NCBI GenBank assembly: GCA_028139285.1
Contig: JAOINI010000004.1
Location: 6,262 to 70,261 of the forward strand
Length of the DNA: 64,000 nucleotides
Reading direction: 5' to 3'
From: Candidatus Pelagibacter sp.
Lineage (GTDB): Bacteria; Pseudomonadota; Alphaproteobacteria; Pelagibacterales; Pelagibacteraceae
The number at the start of each line of letters is the position of its first letter. The first letter of the stretch is position 1. Under the pieces are notes generated by a model. The model was given only the letters and a program-made list of their open reading frames with translations, had not been told where the DNA came from and made no database searches. The translations under genes and the position numbers were made by a program. This document shows, in pieces, positions 54,864-63,012 of the stretch.

Positions 54864-56186
54864 CTAGAATTTTGCTAATTCTGCGTTAATTTTTTTAACT
54901 GCTTCATCAACAGTTATCTGGTCATCAATGTATTCTCTAGTAATTCTATTCAAGAATTGGGCATTGATTATTTTTGATGCTCTAGAAAGCTCCCCTTCTT
55001 TTACACCCCATCTGTTTGCAGTATCTAATCCAGCTACAATATTATTAATGACATCTGGTGAATAAAGTTCAGTTAATGGTTTTTTTCTATCTACACCAAC
55101 TGGTAATTTACTCCAAGCTTTTGTAAACGCAGCAGGATCTGATGAATTTCCTCTTCTTACAGGAAATTTACCCTCAGGAGCGATTGCTAACGTGCTTGTG
55201 TAACCCTCGTCCATAGAATACTCAACAAACTTTTTAGCTTCATCAGTATCTGCATCAGCTGTAATACCGAAATATCTTACATCTGCCCATGCAGCACCTT
55301 TCCTGTTATTTGGTCCACTGAAATTAGTTATGAAACCAGTTTTAGAAGCAAGTTCAGGTGATGTTGGATCGCTGTTTATTGTTGGTGGAGCTGAATCTCT
55401 TAGTCCAGCTAATTCATCCATTATAAACGGTGACCAAATTATCATTGGTGTTTTACCAGCAAAGTATAATTCTCTAGATTGTTTCCAGAATAATTCTCCT
55501 GGAGGACTCGCTTTAGCTATAACTTTATAAAACTCTAAAGAGTTTTTAAGAGCTCTTCCTTGTTTTTTTGTTCCACCCTTTTTAACAAAGTTAACACCAT
55601 TTGCTAAAAGAACATGCTCTAGAACTTGACTCATAAAGTTTTCATCAGTTTTAGTTGCAGCTACAAATCCAAACATGTCTCCGCCTGAAAGAGCTTTTAC
55701 AGCTTTTGTAATATTTTCATAACTCGTCGGCGGTTCAAGACCTGCTTGTTTGAATAAGTCTTTTCTATAAACTACCATCTGTGTCCAGCCGTCAACTGGC
55801 ACAGCAGCAATTTTTCCACCCTTCTTTGCCATGTTTAATGCTCCCGGAGCAAAAGTTTTCTTTCCTAAACTTTTAACAACATCATTATTAGCATTTACAT
55901 CAAGTATACCTGCTTCAGCCCAAGGTAAAACATATTGAAGTGTGTGATAGATTACATCAGGAAGATTTCCTGCGGCTGCGGCTGCAGTTGCTCTAGAACC
56001 TAAATCCTTTTCCTCTACCGGTATAACTTCAACTTTTATACCAGTCTTAGACTCAAATGATTTAGCCATTTCCATTTGTTTTTCCATTCTTGCTGGTTGA
56101 ACTTCAGTAGTCCAAAAAGTTATATCTGCAAAACTATTTGACGATAATAAAGTTAAAGCAAAAATGAATGTTAATATTTTTTTCAT
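54864..56186 (-). CDS. carbohydrate ABC transporter substrate-binding protein
   Basis: Periplasmic family 1 solute-binding protein, 440 aa. A signal peptide (about 1-20, ending SNSFA) is followed by DITFWTTEVQPARMEKQ, the usual first strand of sugar binders. The body has VEVIPVEEKDLGSRA, GNLPDVIYHTLQY and PVDGWTQMVVYRKDLF, as in trehalose/maltose/glucoside binders. The gene has the strongest ribosome site in the neighbourhood (AGGAGG at 56191-56196) and diverges from the ATPase gene. The ligand is unknown. Confidence 0.93.
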   Translation of the reverse strand: MKKILTFIFALTLLSSNSFADITFWTTEVQPARMEKQMEMAKSFESKTGIKVEVIPVEEKDLGSRATAAAAAGNLPDVIYHTLQYVLPWAEAGILDVNANNDVVKSLGKKTFAPGALNMAKKGGKIAAVPVDGWTQMVVYRKDLFKQAGLEPPTSYENITKAVKALSGGDMFGFVAATKTDENFMSQVLEHVLLANGVNFVKKGGTKKQGRALKNSLEFYKVIAKASPPGELFWKQSRELYFAGKTPMIIWSPFIMDELAGLRDSAPPTINSDPTSPELASKTGFITNFSGPNNRKGAAWADVRYFGITADADTDEAKKFVEYSMDEGYTSTLAIAPEGKFPVRRGNSSDPAAFTKAWSKLPVGVDRKKPLTELYSPDVINNIVAGLDTANRWGVKEGELSRASKIINAQFLNRITREYIDDQITVDEAVKKINAELAKF

Positions 56187-56306
56187 CTTTCCTCCTATTA
56201 ATTAGTTAAATAATGTTTTAAGTTTAACAATATGGATAAAAAATCTTCCATGATTTATATGCATATGAGATTTGATAAAATTAAAGATTTTAAAATTTGT
56301 TAAAAT
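56187..56306. promoter_or_regulatory. divergent promoter region of the sugar ABC operon
   Basis: This 120-bp gap separates the binding-protein gene (leftward) from the ATPase gene (rightward). It contains AGGAGG (56191-56196, minus strand, 4 nt before the ATG) and a 10-bp perfect palindrome ATATGCATAT at 56257-56266, near its middle, which is a possible operator. Promoter boxes cannot be assigned with confidence in this AT-rich DNA. Confidence 0.5.
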
Positions 56307-57362
56307 ATGGCCTTTTTAAAATTTGAAGATATAGATAAATCTTACGGTGAAAACAATGTAATTAGTAAGTTTAACCTAGAGGTTGAAAAAGGGAAATTTA
56401 TAGTATTATTGGGTCCATCTGGTTGCGGAAAATCTACGCTATTAAGAATGATAGCTGGATTGGAAAAAATTGATTACGGTAAAATATTTTTAGAAAATAA
56501 TCTTTTAAATAATTTATTGCCGTCAAAAAGACAAATCGCAATGGTTTTCCAGTCTTACGCCTTATATCCTCATATGGATGTTTTTCAAAACATCTCTTTT
56601 GGTTTAAAATCTGAAAAAATTTCAAAAGATCAAATAAAAGAGAAAGTAATTGAGGCTGCAAAAATCTTAAAAATTGAAGACCTTTTGAATCGAAGGCCAA
56701 AGGAATTATCAGGCGGACAAAGACAAAGAGTTGCTATTGGTAGGGCAATAACAAGAAATCCTAAATTATTTTTATTCGATGAACCGCTTTCAAATCTTGA
56801 TGCAGCTCTAAGATCAGAGATGAGAGTTGAAATATCAAAATTACATAAAAAACTAAAAAGCAATATTATTTATGTAACTCATGATCAAATAGAGGCAATG
56901 ACTTTAGCTGACAAAATCGTAATTATGAACAAAGGAAATATTGAACAGTTCGGTTCTCCGGATGACATTTATAATAATCCAAAGAACGTTTTTGTAGCTG
57001 AGTTTATTGGTAATCCAAAAATGAATATTATAAAAATAAAAAAAGAGGATATTGTGAATAAAGATACTTTAAATTTATTCAATAATATAATTAAATTTGA
57101 AAACTCAAATTTTATTAATGAAATTTATGTTGGAATTAGACCAGAAGATATCTCTTTAGAAAATAAAAGTGAAATAGCAGTTGAAATTACTATCGAACTA
57201 ATTGAAAACTTAGGATCAGAAAAAATCATATACGCTTACCTAAATGATACAGAAATAAGAATAAAATCCAGTAAAAATATTAAAGATAAAAATATTACAA
57301 TTTACTTACCAAGAAATAAGTTATATTTATTCGATAGCAATAAGAACAGATTTAAAACATGA
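56307..57362 (+). CDS. ABC transporter ATP-binding protein (UgpC/MsmX/MalK type)
   Basis: Energises the sugar permeases encoded divergently, 351 aa. Walker A LLGPSGCGKSTLLRM (about 34-48), Q-loop MVFQSYALYPHMDV, signature ELSGGQRQRVAIGRAI, Walker B LFLFDEPLSNLDA and the H-loop VTHDQIEAMTLADK are intact. The C-terminal part (about 235-350) is a MalK-type regulatory TOBE domain (VGIRPEDI). The product is in the cytosol at the membrane. Confidence 0.95.
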   Translation: MAFLKFEDIDKSYGENNVISKFNLEVEKGKFIVLLGPSGCGKSTLLRMIAGLEKIDYGKIFLENNLLNNLLPSKRQIAMVFQSYALYPHMDVFQNISFGLKSEKISKDQIKEKVIEAAKILKIEDLLNRRPKELSGGQRQRVAIGRAITRNPKLFLFDEPLSNLDAALRSEMRVEISKLHKKLKSNIIYVTHDQIEAMTLADKIVIMNKGNIEQFGSPDDIYNNPKNVFVAEFIGNPKMNIIKIKKEDIVNKDTLNLFNNIIKFENSNFINEIYVGIRPEDISLENKSEIAVEITIELIENLGSEKIIYAYLNDTEIRIKSSKNIKDKNITIYLPRNKLYLFDSNKNRFKT

Positions 57363-57390
57363 TACCTATCATGATTTTATCTTTAAGAAT

Positions 57391-57464
57391 GGCCACGTGG
57401 CGGAATGGTTACGCAGAGGATTGCAAATCCTTTTATCCCAGTTCGATTCTGGGCGTGGCCTCCA
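57391..57464 (+). tRNA. tRNA-Cys(GCA)
   Basis: Acceptor GGCCACG / CGTGGCC, anticodon arm AGGAT-TGCAAAT-type stem with anticodon GCA, T arm CCAGTTCGATTCTGG, discriminator T and encoded CCA; 74 nt. It lies 28 bp after the ABC ATPase stop. Confidence 0.95.
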
Positions 57465-57512
57465 AAAAAATTAGTTGTTTTATTATATTAAAAAAAGTAT
57501 GTTGCCATTTAT

Positions 57513-57588
57513 TCCTCGGTAGCTCAGTTGGTAGAGCAGTTGACTGTTAATCAATTGGTCGCAGGTTCGAGTCCTGCCCGAGGAGCCA
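57513..57588 (+). tRNA. tRNA-Asn(GTT)
   Basis: Acceptor TCCTCGG / CCGAGGA, D arm GCTCAGTTGGTAGAGC, anticodon arm TTGA-CTGTTAA-TCAA with anticodon GTT, T arm GCAGGTTCGAGTCCTGC, discriminator G and encoded CCA; 76 nt. It is a substrate of the queuine pathway (Tgt). Only one base separates its end from the stop of the convergent XRE gene. Confidence 0.97.
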
Positions 57589-57589
57589 A

Positions 57590-57955
57590 TTAAACTGCTT
57601 TTTCAAATTTAGATGTGTTATTGAGAATCTGCAAAATTTTTTCTTTTTGGACCCTTGATAACGATGCAAAAGTCCTGCTCAAGAATGAATAGTTTAAATC
57701 GTCATTAGACTCTGTGTCTGATACAACATCTTTAAATTCTTTAAAATCCTCAAAAAAATATATAATTGGTACTTTTAAAAACTGAGATAACTGCATTAAC
57801 CTATTAGAACTAACTCCGTTGGTGCCCTTCTCATATTTTTGGATCTGTTGGAAAGTAACGTTTATTGCTTGTGCAACTTTTGTTTGTGTTAGTCCTAAGG
57901 ATAATCTTCGCATTCTCAACTTTTTACCTAAGTGAATATTGAAATTTTCTTCCAT
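57590..57955 (-). CDS. XRE family helix-turn-helix transcriptional regulator
   Basis: A 121-aa DNA-binding protein. The HTH (about 10-65) is LRMRRLSLGLTQTKVAQAI, VTFQQIQKYEKGTNGV and LMQLSQFLKVPIIYFFED, close to the small XRE regulators common in alphaproteobacteria. The C-terminal part (about 80-121) has SFLSRTFASLSRVQKEKI. A GGGAG ribosome site precedes the start. The regulon is unknown; neighbours give no clue. Confidence 0.9.
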   Translation of the reverse strand: MEENFNIHLGKKLRMRRLSLGLTQTKVAQAINVTFQQIQKYEKGTNGVSSNRLMQLSQFLKVPIIYFFEDFKEFKDVVSDTESNDDLNYSFLSRTFASLSRVQKEKILQILNNTSKFEKAV

Positions 57956-58098
57956 GGAACTCCCTAAAGTTTTGAATATAAAACCTCAAAATGAACTTTT
58001 TGGCAATAGAAATAATTTTTTTTTTTGGGGGTCAGAAATGCAAAAAAACCACATATTTTGTATTGACTAAAGTTAAAAAATAAAGTGCCAAAATTTAA
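57956..58098. promoter_or_regulatory. intergenic region upstream of the XRE regulator
   Basis: This 143-bp gap lies between two leftward genes and should carry the promoter of the XRE gene. It contains a run of 11 T then 5 G (58016-58031). No palindromic operator was identified with confidence. Confidence 0.35.
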
Positions 58099-58782
58099 TT
58101 ATTTTACTTTTTTTAACCTATATTCCCAATATCCTGTTTTATCAAAAGCAGCTTTCACCCATAGAAACGTATTTTCTTCATACCAAATTTCAGTGTTAAG
58201 TTTTTTATCTTTAGATAAACTTGGGTCTGATGAACTAAAATTAAATCTTAGAGTTTTGTAAACTTTATCGCCTATTTTAATATCTTCTTTACCTTTAAAT
58301 TCTACTTTTTGTTCGATTATTCGACCTGAAACTGCACTTATTTGAGCTTTCTTGCTAACAATTTCATGATTCCACCAAGTTCCAATAATCATGTTTTTAT
58401 CTACTTTTCCTTTAAAAGATGAACCATCGATAACTAAATCTTTATCATTTGTATCAGCTACAATTTTTACATATTTTTCTTTTTTGTTTTGATTTGTTTC
58501 TGAGTAAAAACTTGAAAAAATTCCGTTTTTATATTTTTCAACCCCCTTAGCGTAATACCTATAAAGATTTACACCTAATTTTGTAATTTTAAAACTTACC
58601 TCATTACTGACAGTTAAATCATTCCCGTTTCTTTGAAATCTATAGGTATGATAGCCAATAGATTTATTATTTCTAAATAATTCATATTCCAAAAAATTGT
58701 ATTTTGAATAATGATCTACGTGAGCATTTATATCCAAACTTAAAAAAAATATCAAAGTAATTGAAAGTATATATTTTTTCAT
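58099..58782 (-). CDS. exported DUF6134-like protein
   Basis: A 227-aa protein from the ATG at 58782 (MKKYILSITLIFFLSLDINA), which gives a clean signal peptide; an ATG at 58821 would lie inside cysK. The mature part begins with NFLEYELFRNNKSIGYHTYRF-like sequence and is rich in beta strands (IGTWWNHEIVSKKAQISAVSG, EIWYEENTFLWVKAAFDKTG), as in DUF6134/DUF3108-type periplasmic proteins. Function unknown. It diverges from cysK across 12 bp. Confidence 0.7.
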   Translation of the reverse strand: MKKYILSITLIFFLSLDINAHVDHYSKYNFLEYELFRNNKSIGYHTYRFQRNGNDLTVSNEVSFKITKLGVNLYRYYAKGVEKYKNGIFSSFYSETNQNKKEKYVKIVADTNDKDLVIDGSSFKGKVDKNMIIGTWWNHEIVSKKAQISAVSGRIIEQKVEFKGKEDIKIGDKVYKTLRFNFSSSDPSLSKDKKLNTEIWYEENTFLWVKAAFDKTGYWEYRLKKVK

Positions 58783-58794
58783 ATATTTAATGAT

Positions 58795-59790
58795 ATGGAA
58801 ATTAGTTCTATAGTTTCTCAAATTGGGAATACACCATTAGTTAAGTTAAAACAAGCCTCAGATTTAACTGGCTGTAATATTTATGGCAAGGCCGAATATT
58901 TTAACCCTGGAGAATCTGTTAAAGACAGAGCTGCATTATTCATTGTTGAGGATGCAATTAAAAGAAAATTAATATCGAGAGGTGGTACAATAGTTGAGGG
59001 AACAGCTGGCAACACGGGTATAGGTTTGGCTATAGTTTGTAAAGAATATGACCTTAAACTAAAAATAGTAATTCCAAAAACCCAGTCAATCGAAAAAAAA
59101 GAAACTCTCAAAAAATTAGGAGCCGAATTGATTGAAGTTGATGCTGTTCCTTATTCTAATCCTAAAAATTATATTAAACAATCAAAACAGATCGCTGAGG
59201 ATTTAAATAGAAAAAGTAAAAATGGAGTATATTGGGCTAATCAGTTTGATAACATTATTAATACTGATGCTCATATCAAAACTACTGCTGAAGAAATTTG
59301 GAACCAAACTGCTGGTTCTGTCGATGGCTTTACTTGTGCAGTTGGGACAGGTGGAACGTTAGCAGGTGTATCTATAGGGTTAAAAAATAAGAATAAAAAT
59401 ATAAAGATTGCTTTATCCGATCCGATGGGTTCTTCGCTATTCTCTCATATTAAGAATAATAAACTAGAAAGCTCAGGTAACTCTATAACTGAAGGTATTG
59501 GAACTGGAAGAATTACTAAAAATTTTGAAAAGGCATTAATTGATGATGCTTTTCAGACAGACGATATAGAGGCTTTAAATATAGTGTATGAATTAATTGA
59601 GCAACAAAAAATTGTACTAGGTGGATCTTCAGGTATTAATATTGCTGGTGCTATTAAGCTCGCAAAGAAAATGGGTCCTGGAAAAACTATAGTTACTATA
59701 CTTTGTGATCATGGGAAAAGATATGCTAGTAAAATCTTTAATAAAGAATTTTTAAAAAGTAAAAATTTACCAATACCAAAATGGTTATAA
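58795..59790 (+). CDS. cysK: cysteine synthase / PLP-dependent beta-replacing enzyme
   Basis: Makes cysteine from O-acetylserine and sulfide, 331 aa. The PLP lysine is Lys43 in [10 protein letters not shown], with [12 protein letters not shown] (phosphate/substrate loop) and [14 protein letters not shown]. The C-terminal [13 protein letters not shown] holds the pyridine-binding Ser. The family includes cystathionine beta-synthase-like members, so CysK is the likely but not certain function. The stop overlaps the aapP stop as TTATAA. Confidence 0.88.
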   Translation: MEISSIVSQIGNTPLVKLKQASDLTGCNIYGKAEYFNPGESVKDRAALFIVEDAIKRKLISRGGTIVEGTAGNTGIGLAIVCKEYDLKLKIVIPKTQSIEKKETLKKLGAELIEVDAVPYSNPKNYIKQSKQIAEDLNRKSKNGVYWANQFDNIINTDAHIKTTAEEIWNQTAGSVDGFTCAVGTGGTLAGVSIGLKNKNKNIKIALSDPMGSSLFSHIKNNKLESSGNSITEGIGTGRITKNFEKALIDDAFQTDDIEALNIVYELIEQQKIVLGGSSGINIAGAIKLAKKMGPGKTIVTILCDHGKRYASKIFNKEFLKSKNLPIPKWL

Positions 59791-60516
59791 TATTTGACTT
59801 AAGAATAGTTTAGTACGTTCTGATTTTGGATTTTCAAAAAACTCTTTTGTTTTTGCTCTTTCAACTATTTTTCCTTCATCCATAAAAATCATATAGTCTG
59901 CAACTTCTTTGGCAAAACCCATTTCGTGGGTAACTACTATCATAGTCATTCCGCCTTTTGCTAAATCAACCATTACATCTAGAACTTCTTTAATCATTTC
60001 TGGATCTAATGCGGAAGTAGGTTCATCAAATAACATAATTTTTGGTTCCATACATAGTGCTCTAGCTATTGCTGCTCTTTGTTGCTGACCTCCTGAAAGT
60101 TGACCAGGAAATTTTAGAGCCTGATCGTCTATTTGTACTCTTGTTAAATTTTTCATTGCAACTTCTTCAGCTTCTTTTTTTGGTAACTTTTTTACCCAAA
60201 TAGGTGCCAAAGTACAGTTATCTAAAATTGAAAGGTGAGGAAATAAATTAAATTGCTGAAATACCATTCCAACTTCGGCTCTTATTTTTTCAATATTCTT
60301 AGTGTTCTCAGCTAGTTCTGTGCCATCTACGATTATATTTCCCTCTTGATGCTCCTCTAATCTATTAATACATCTAATTAAAGTTGATTTTCCTGAACCT
60401 GACGGACCACAAATAACTATTTTTTCTTGTGGAGCAACTTCAAGATCAATATCTTTTAACACCTGAAATTTATCAAACCATTTATTTACTTTTTTTAATT
60501 CAATTATCTTTCCCAT
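59785..60516 (-). CDS. aapP: general L-amino-acid ABC transporter ATP-binding protein
   Basis: ATPase of a polar amino acid importer, 243 aa. Walker [21 protein letters not shown]-loop [12 protein letters not shown], signature [16 protein letters not shown], Walker [16 protein letters not shown] and the H-loop [16 protein letters not shown] are intact. It closes the aapJ-Q-M-P unit; 2 bp separate it from aapM. Confidence 0.95.
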   Translation of the reverse strand: MGKIIELKKVNKWFDKFQVLKDIDLEVAPQEKIVICGPSGSGKSTLIRCINRLEEHQEGNIIVDGTELAENTKNIEKIRAEVGMVFQQFNLFPHLSILDNCTLAPIWVKKLPKKEAEEVAMKNLTRVQIDDQALKFPGQLSGGQQQRAAIARALCMEPKIMLFDEPTSALDPEMIKEVLDVMVDLAKGGMTMIVVTHEMGFAKEVADYMIFMDEGKIVERAKTKEFFENPKSERTKLFLSQIL

Positions 60517-60518
60517 AA

Positions 60519-61775
60519 TTATCTTTCAGTGCTTAATTTTTTTTCTAAGTTTTGACTATATCTACTCATTGCATAACATATTATCCAAAAAACTAAACCG
60601 GCAAATACATATCCTTCCATAGCCATACCTAACCATTTTGGATTAGTCTTAGCTAAACCTATCATACCTGCTAATTCCATCAACCCTACTACAAAAATTA
60701 AAGGTGTATCTTTTACTAAAGCCAGGAGAGTATTTGCTATCCCGGGTATTACTAATTTTAGGGCTTGAGGCAATATAATCAGTGTATTCATTTTCCAATA
60801 TCCCATTCCTAAGGACTTAGCAGCTTCATATTGGCCTTTTGGTAAAGCTTGAAGCCCTCCTCTTACTACTTCGGCCATATAAGCAGCTTCGAACAATGTG
60901 ATAGCTATTAAAACTCTAATTAGTTTATCAACAAAAGTACCATCTGGTAAAAACATTGGAAACATTACAGCTGCCATGAATAAAACTGTAATTAAAGGCA
61001 CACCTCTCCAAAGTTCTATAAAACCAATCGAAATATATCTGATAGCTGGCAATGAAGATCTTCTACCTAATGCTAAAAGGACACCTATTGGAAAACAAAA
61101 AAGGATAGCAAATGCAGAAATAATAAAAGTTAATGAAAGGCCTCCCCACGCAGCAGTCTCAACATAAACTAACCCGAAGCTGCCGCCAGATAGCAACTTA
61201 ATACCTATGAAAGGATAAACAAAGAGTAAAAAGATTATAAAATATTTTTTAATTTTTTGAGGCACAAAAAAAGCTATTCCTACCAAAGCAAATAACAATA
61301 TAAAGGCGCTATTAACTCTCCATTGCTCTACATCAGGATAAAGCCCATACATCAGTCTGTTAAACCATACTTTTATAAATACCCAACAAGCTCCATTGCC
61401 AGTACAATCATCTTTTGAAGAACCTTCAAAATTAGCCTCTAAAATTAGCCAATTCATTAAAGGTGAAATTGCCTTGATTATTATGAATAATATTAAAAGA
61501 GTTAAAAAAGCATTAAAATTACTTGAGTTAATGTTTTTATTTAATTTATCTAAAAATTTAATACCACTAAACTCTATTCTTATAAGATAAAAACCGATGT
61601 ACCCTAATAATAATGGAGCAATATAACTTAATGTTTGAGGTAAAAAACCCGTAATATTTTGATTTAAAAAAGTATTTGTCAAAACGTCTAAAAAGGCAAA
61701 GATGACAAAAATACTTCCTAAAGGTAAAAAAGTATTTATTTTTTCTTTTGTTGGTTTTAAATTAGTTAATATCAT
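60519..61775 (-). CDS. aapM: general L-amino-acid ABC transporter permease AapM
   Basis: Membrane subunit of the Aap/Bzt importer, 418 aa. A long N-terminal region with several helices precedes the HisM-type core, which has [39 protein letters not shown] and the EAA-type loop [22 protein letters not shown]. The periplasmic stretch [10 protein letters not shown] contains a Cys pair. It is directly adjacent to aapQ. Confidence 0.93.
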   Translation of the reverse strand: MILTNLKPTKEKINTFLPLGSIFVIFAFLDVLTNTFLNQNITGFLPQTLSYIAPLLLGYIGFYLIRIEFSGIKFLDKLNKNINSSNFNAFLTLLILFIIIKAISPLMNWLILEANFEGSSKDDCTGNGACWVFIKVWFNRLMYGLYPDVEQWRVNSAFILLFALVGIAFFVPQKIKKYFIIFLLFVYPFIGIKLLSGGSFGLVYVETAAWGGLSLTFIISAFAILFCFPIGVLLALGRRSSLPAIRYISIGFIELWRGVPLITVLFMAAVMFPMFLPDGTFVDKLIRVLIAITLFEAAYMAEVVRGGLQALPKGQYEAAKSLGMGYWKMNTLIILPQALKLVIPGIANTLLALVKDTPLIFVVGLMELAGMIGLAKTNPKWLGMAMEGYVFAGLVFWIICYAMSRYSQNLEKKLSTER

Positions 61776-62951
61776 TTATTTTTCCTTGATAGCCATTTTT
61801 TTATTATACCAATTCATTAATATAGATATTGATATGCTTAAAGATAAGTAGGTAAGCATTGTAATTGAAATAATTTCAATCGCTCTTCCTGTTTGCATTA
61901 AAGCAGTCTTTGCAAAAACTAAAACCATGTCCGGATATGCTATTGCTGCCGCTAAAGATGAGTTTTTAGTTAAATTTAAATATTGGTTAGTAGTTGGTGG
62001 AATAATAATCCTTAATGCTTGAGGCATAACTACTAATTTAAGGATTTGACTTTTATTCAATCCGATACTCGCTGCAGCCTCTTTTTGACCTTTGCCTACA
62101 CCTAAAACACCGGCTCTAACATTCTCAGCTATAAAAGTTGCTGTATACATGGAAAGTGCAAGAGCAAGCGCTATTAATTCTGGTATTATGCTAACTCCAT
62201 TCTCATAAGTATAAGATGTTTCTGATAGTTGTTTTAATTCTGGATAATTAAAAGAGAGGGATACGCCTAGTAAAAGAAAACTTAATAAAGGTATCGAAAT
62301 TAATATCCCTAGAGATAAAGTAAAAGTTGGTAAAATTTTACCATATTCTTCACGCTGTTTTCTTACATATCGATTTAAAAAATAAATAGATATAAGAGCT
62401 ATTATAAGTGAATAACAAAATATATCAAAATTGACCCATACAAACTTAGGAATATACCAGCCTTTAATTGTTAAATAAGAAACATCATAAAAATTAATTG
62501 CATTTTCTGGTGAAGGTAATGCTCTGAGTGCTGCAAAATACCAAAAAAATATTTGTAAAATTAGTGGAATATTTCTAAATATTTCTACGTACCATTCTGC
62601 AGTTTTAGCAATCAAATAATTATTAGATAATCTTGCAACACCCACAATTACACCAAGAATTGTCGCTAAGAAAATTCCAATAATTGAAACTAAAATAGTA
62701 TTTAATAAACCAACTAAAAAGGCTCTTCCATAAGAATAAGATCCATCAAATTCTATTAAAGAAAAAGCTATATCAAATGATGCTTCTTGACTTAAAAAAC
62801 CAAAACCAAAGGATATTCCTCTGTTGCCCATGTTGATTTGAGCATTGGTTGCAAAATAAAAAATTACTGAAATTAAGGCTAATACAGTTAATACTTGAGG
62901 TATTAAATCTCTGATTTTTTTGTTTTCAATATTGATTTTTTTAAGATTCAT
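61776..62951 (-). CDS. aapQ: general L-amino-acid ABC transporter permease AapQ
   Basis: First permease of the Aap/Bzt importer, 391 aa. The pieces EIFRNIPLILQIFFWYFA and TAFIAENVRAGVLGVGKGQKEA with AAASIGLNKSQILKLVVMPQALR (EAA loop) are typical. The middle (about 130-260) has extra helices found in AapQ/BztB. It is preceded by a strong terminator-like hairpin after aapJ. Confidence 0.94.
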   Translation of the reverse strand: MNLKKINIENKKIRDLIPQVLTVLALISVIFYFATNAQINMGNRGISFGFGFLSQEASFDIAFSLIEFDGSYSYGRAFLVGLLNTILVSIIGIFLATILGVIVGVARLSNNYLIAKTAEWYVEIFRNIPLILQIFFWYFAALRALPSPENAINFYDVSYLTIKGWYIPKFVWVNFDIFCYSLIIALISIYFLNRYVRKQREEYGKILPTFTLSLGILISIPLLSFLLLGVSLSFNYPELKQLSETSYTYENGVSIIPELIALALALSMYTATFIAENVRAGVLGVGKGQKEAAASIGLNKSQILKLVVMPQALRIIIPPTTNQYLNLTKNSSLAAAIAYPDMVLVFAKTALMQTGRAIEIISITMLTYLSLSISISILMNWYNKKMAIKEK

Positions 62952-62965
62952 TAAAAAGTAAGAAT

Positions 62966-62998
62966 AAAAAAAAGGGCTAGATAAATCCAGCCCTTTTT
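62966..62998 (-). terminator. intrinsic terminator/attenuator between aapJ and aapQ
   Basis: On the minus strand the stem AAAAAGGGCTGGA / TCTAGCCCTTTTT (one A.C mismatch) with a 4-nt loop is followed by a run of T (8 A on the plus strand at 62966-62973). It has the full form of a rho-independent terminator and lies in the 61-bp gap after the binding-protein gene, so it should let through only part of transcription to the permeases. Confidence 0.85.
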
Positions 62999-63012
62999 AA
63001 TTTTATTAGCAA

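Noticed and set aside
57359..57550. 63-aa plus-strand reading frame over tRNA-Cys and tRNA-Asn
   Set aside because: It is made of tRNA sequence read as protein.
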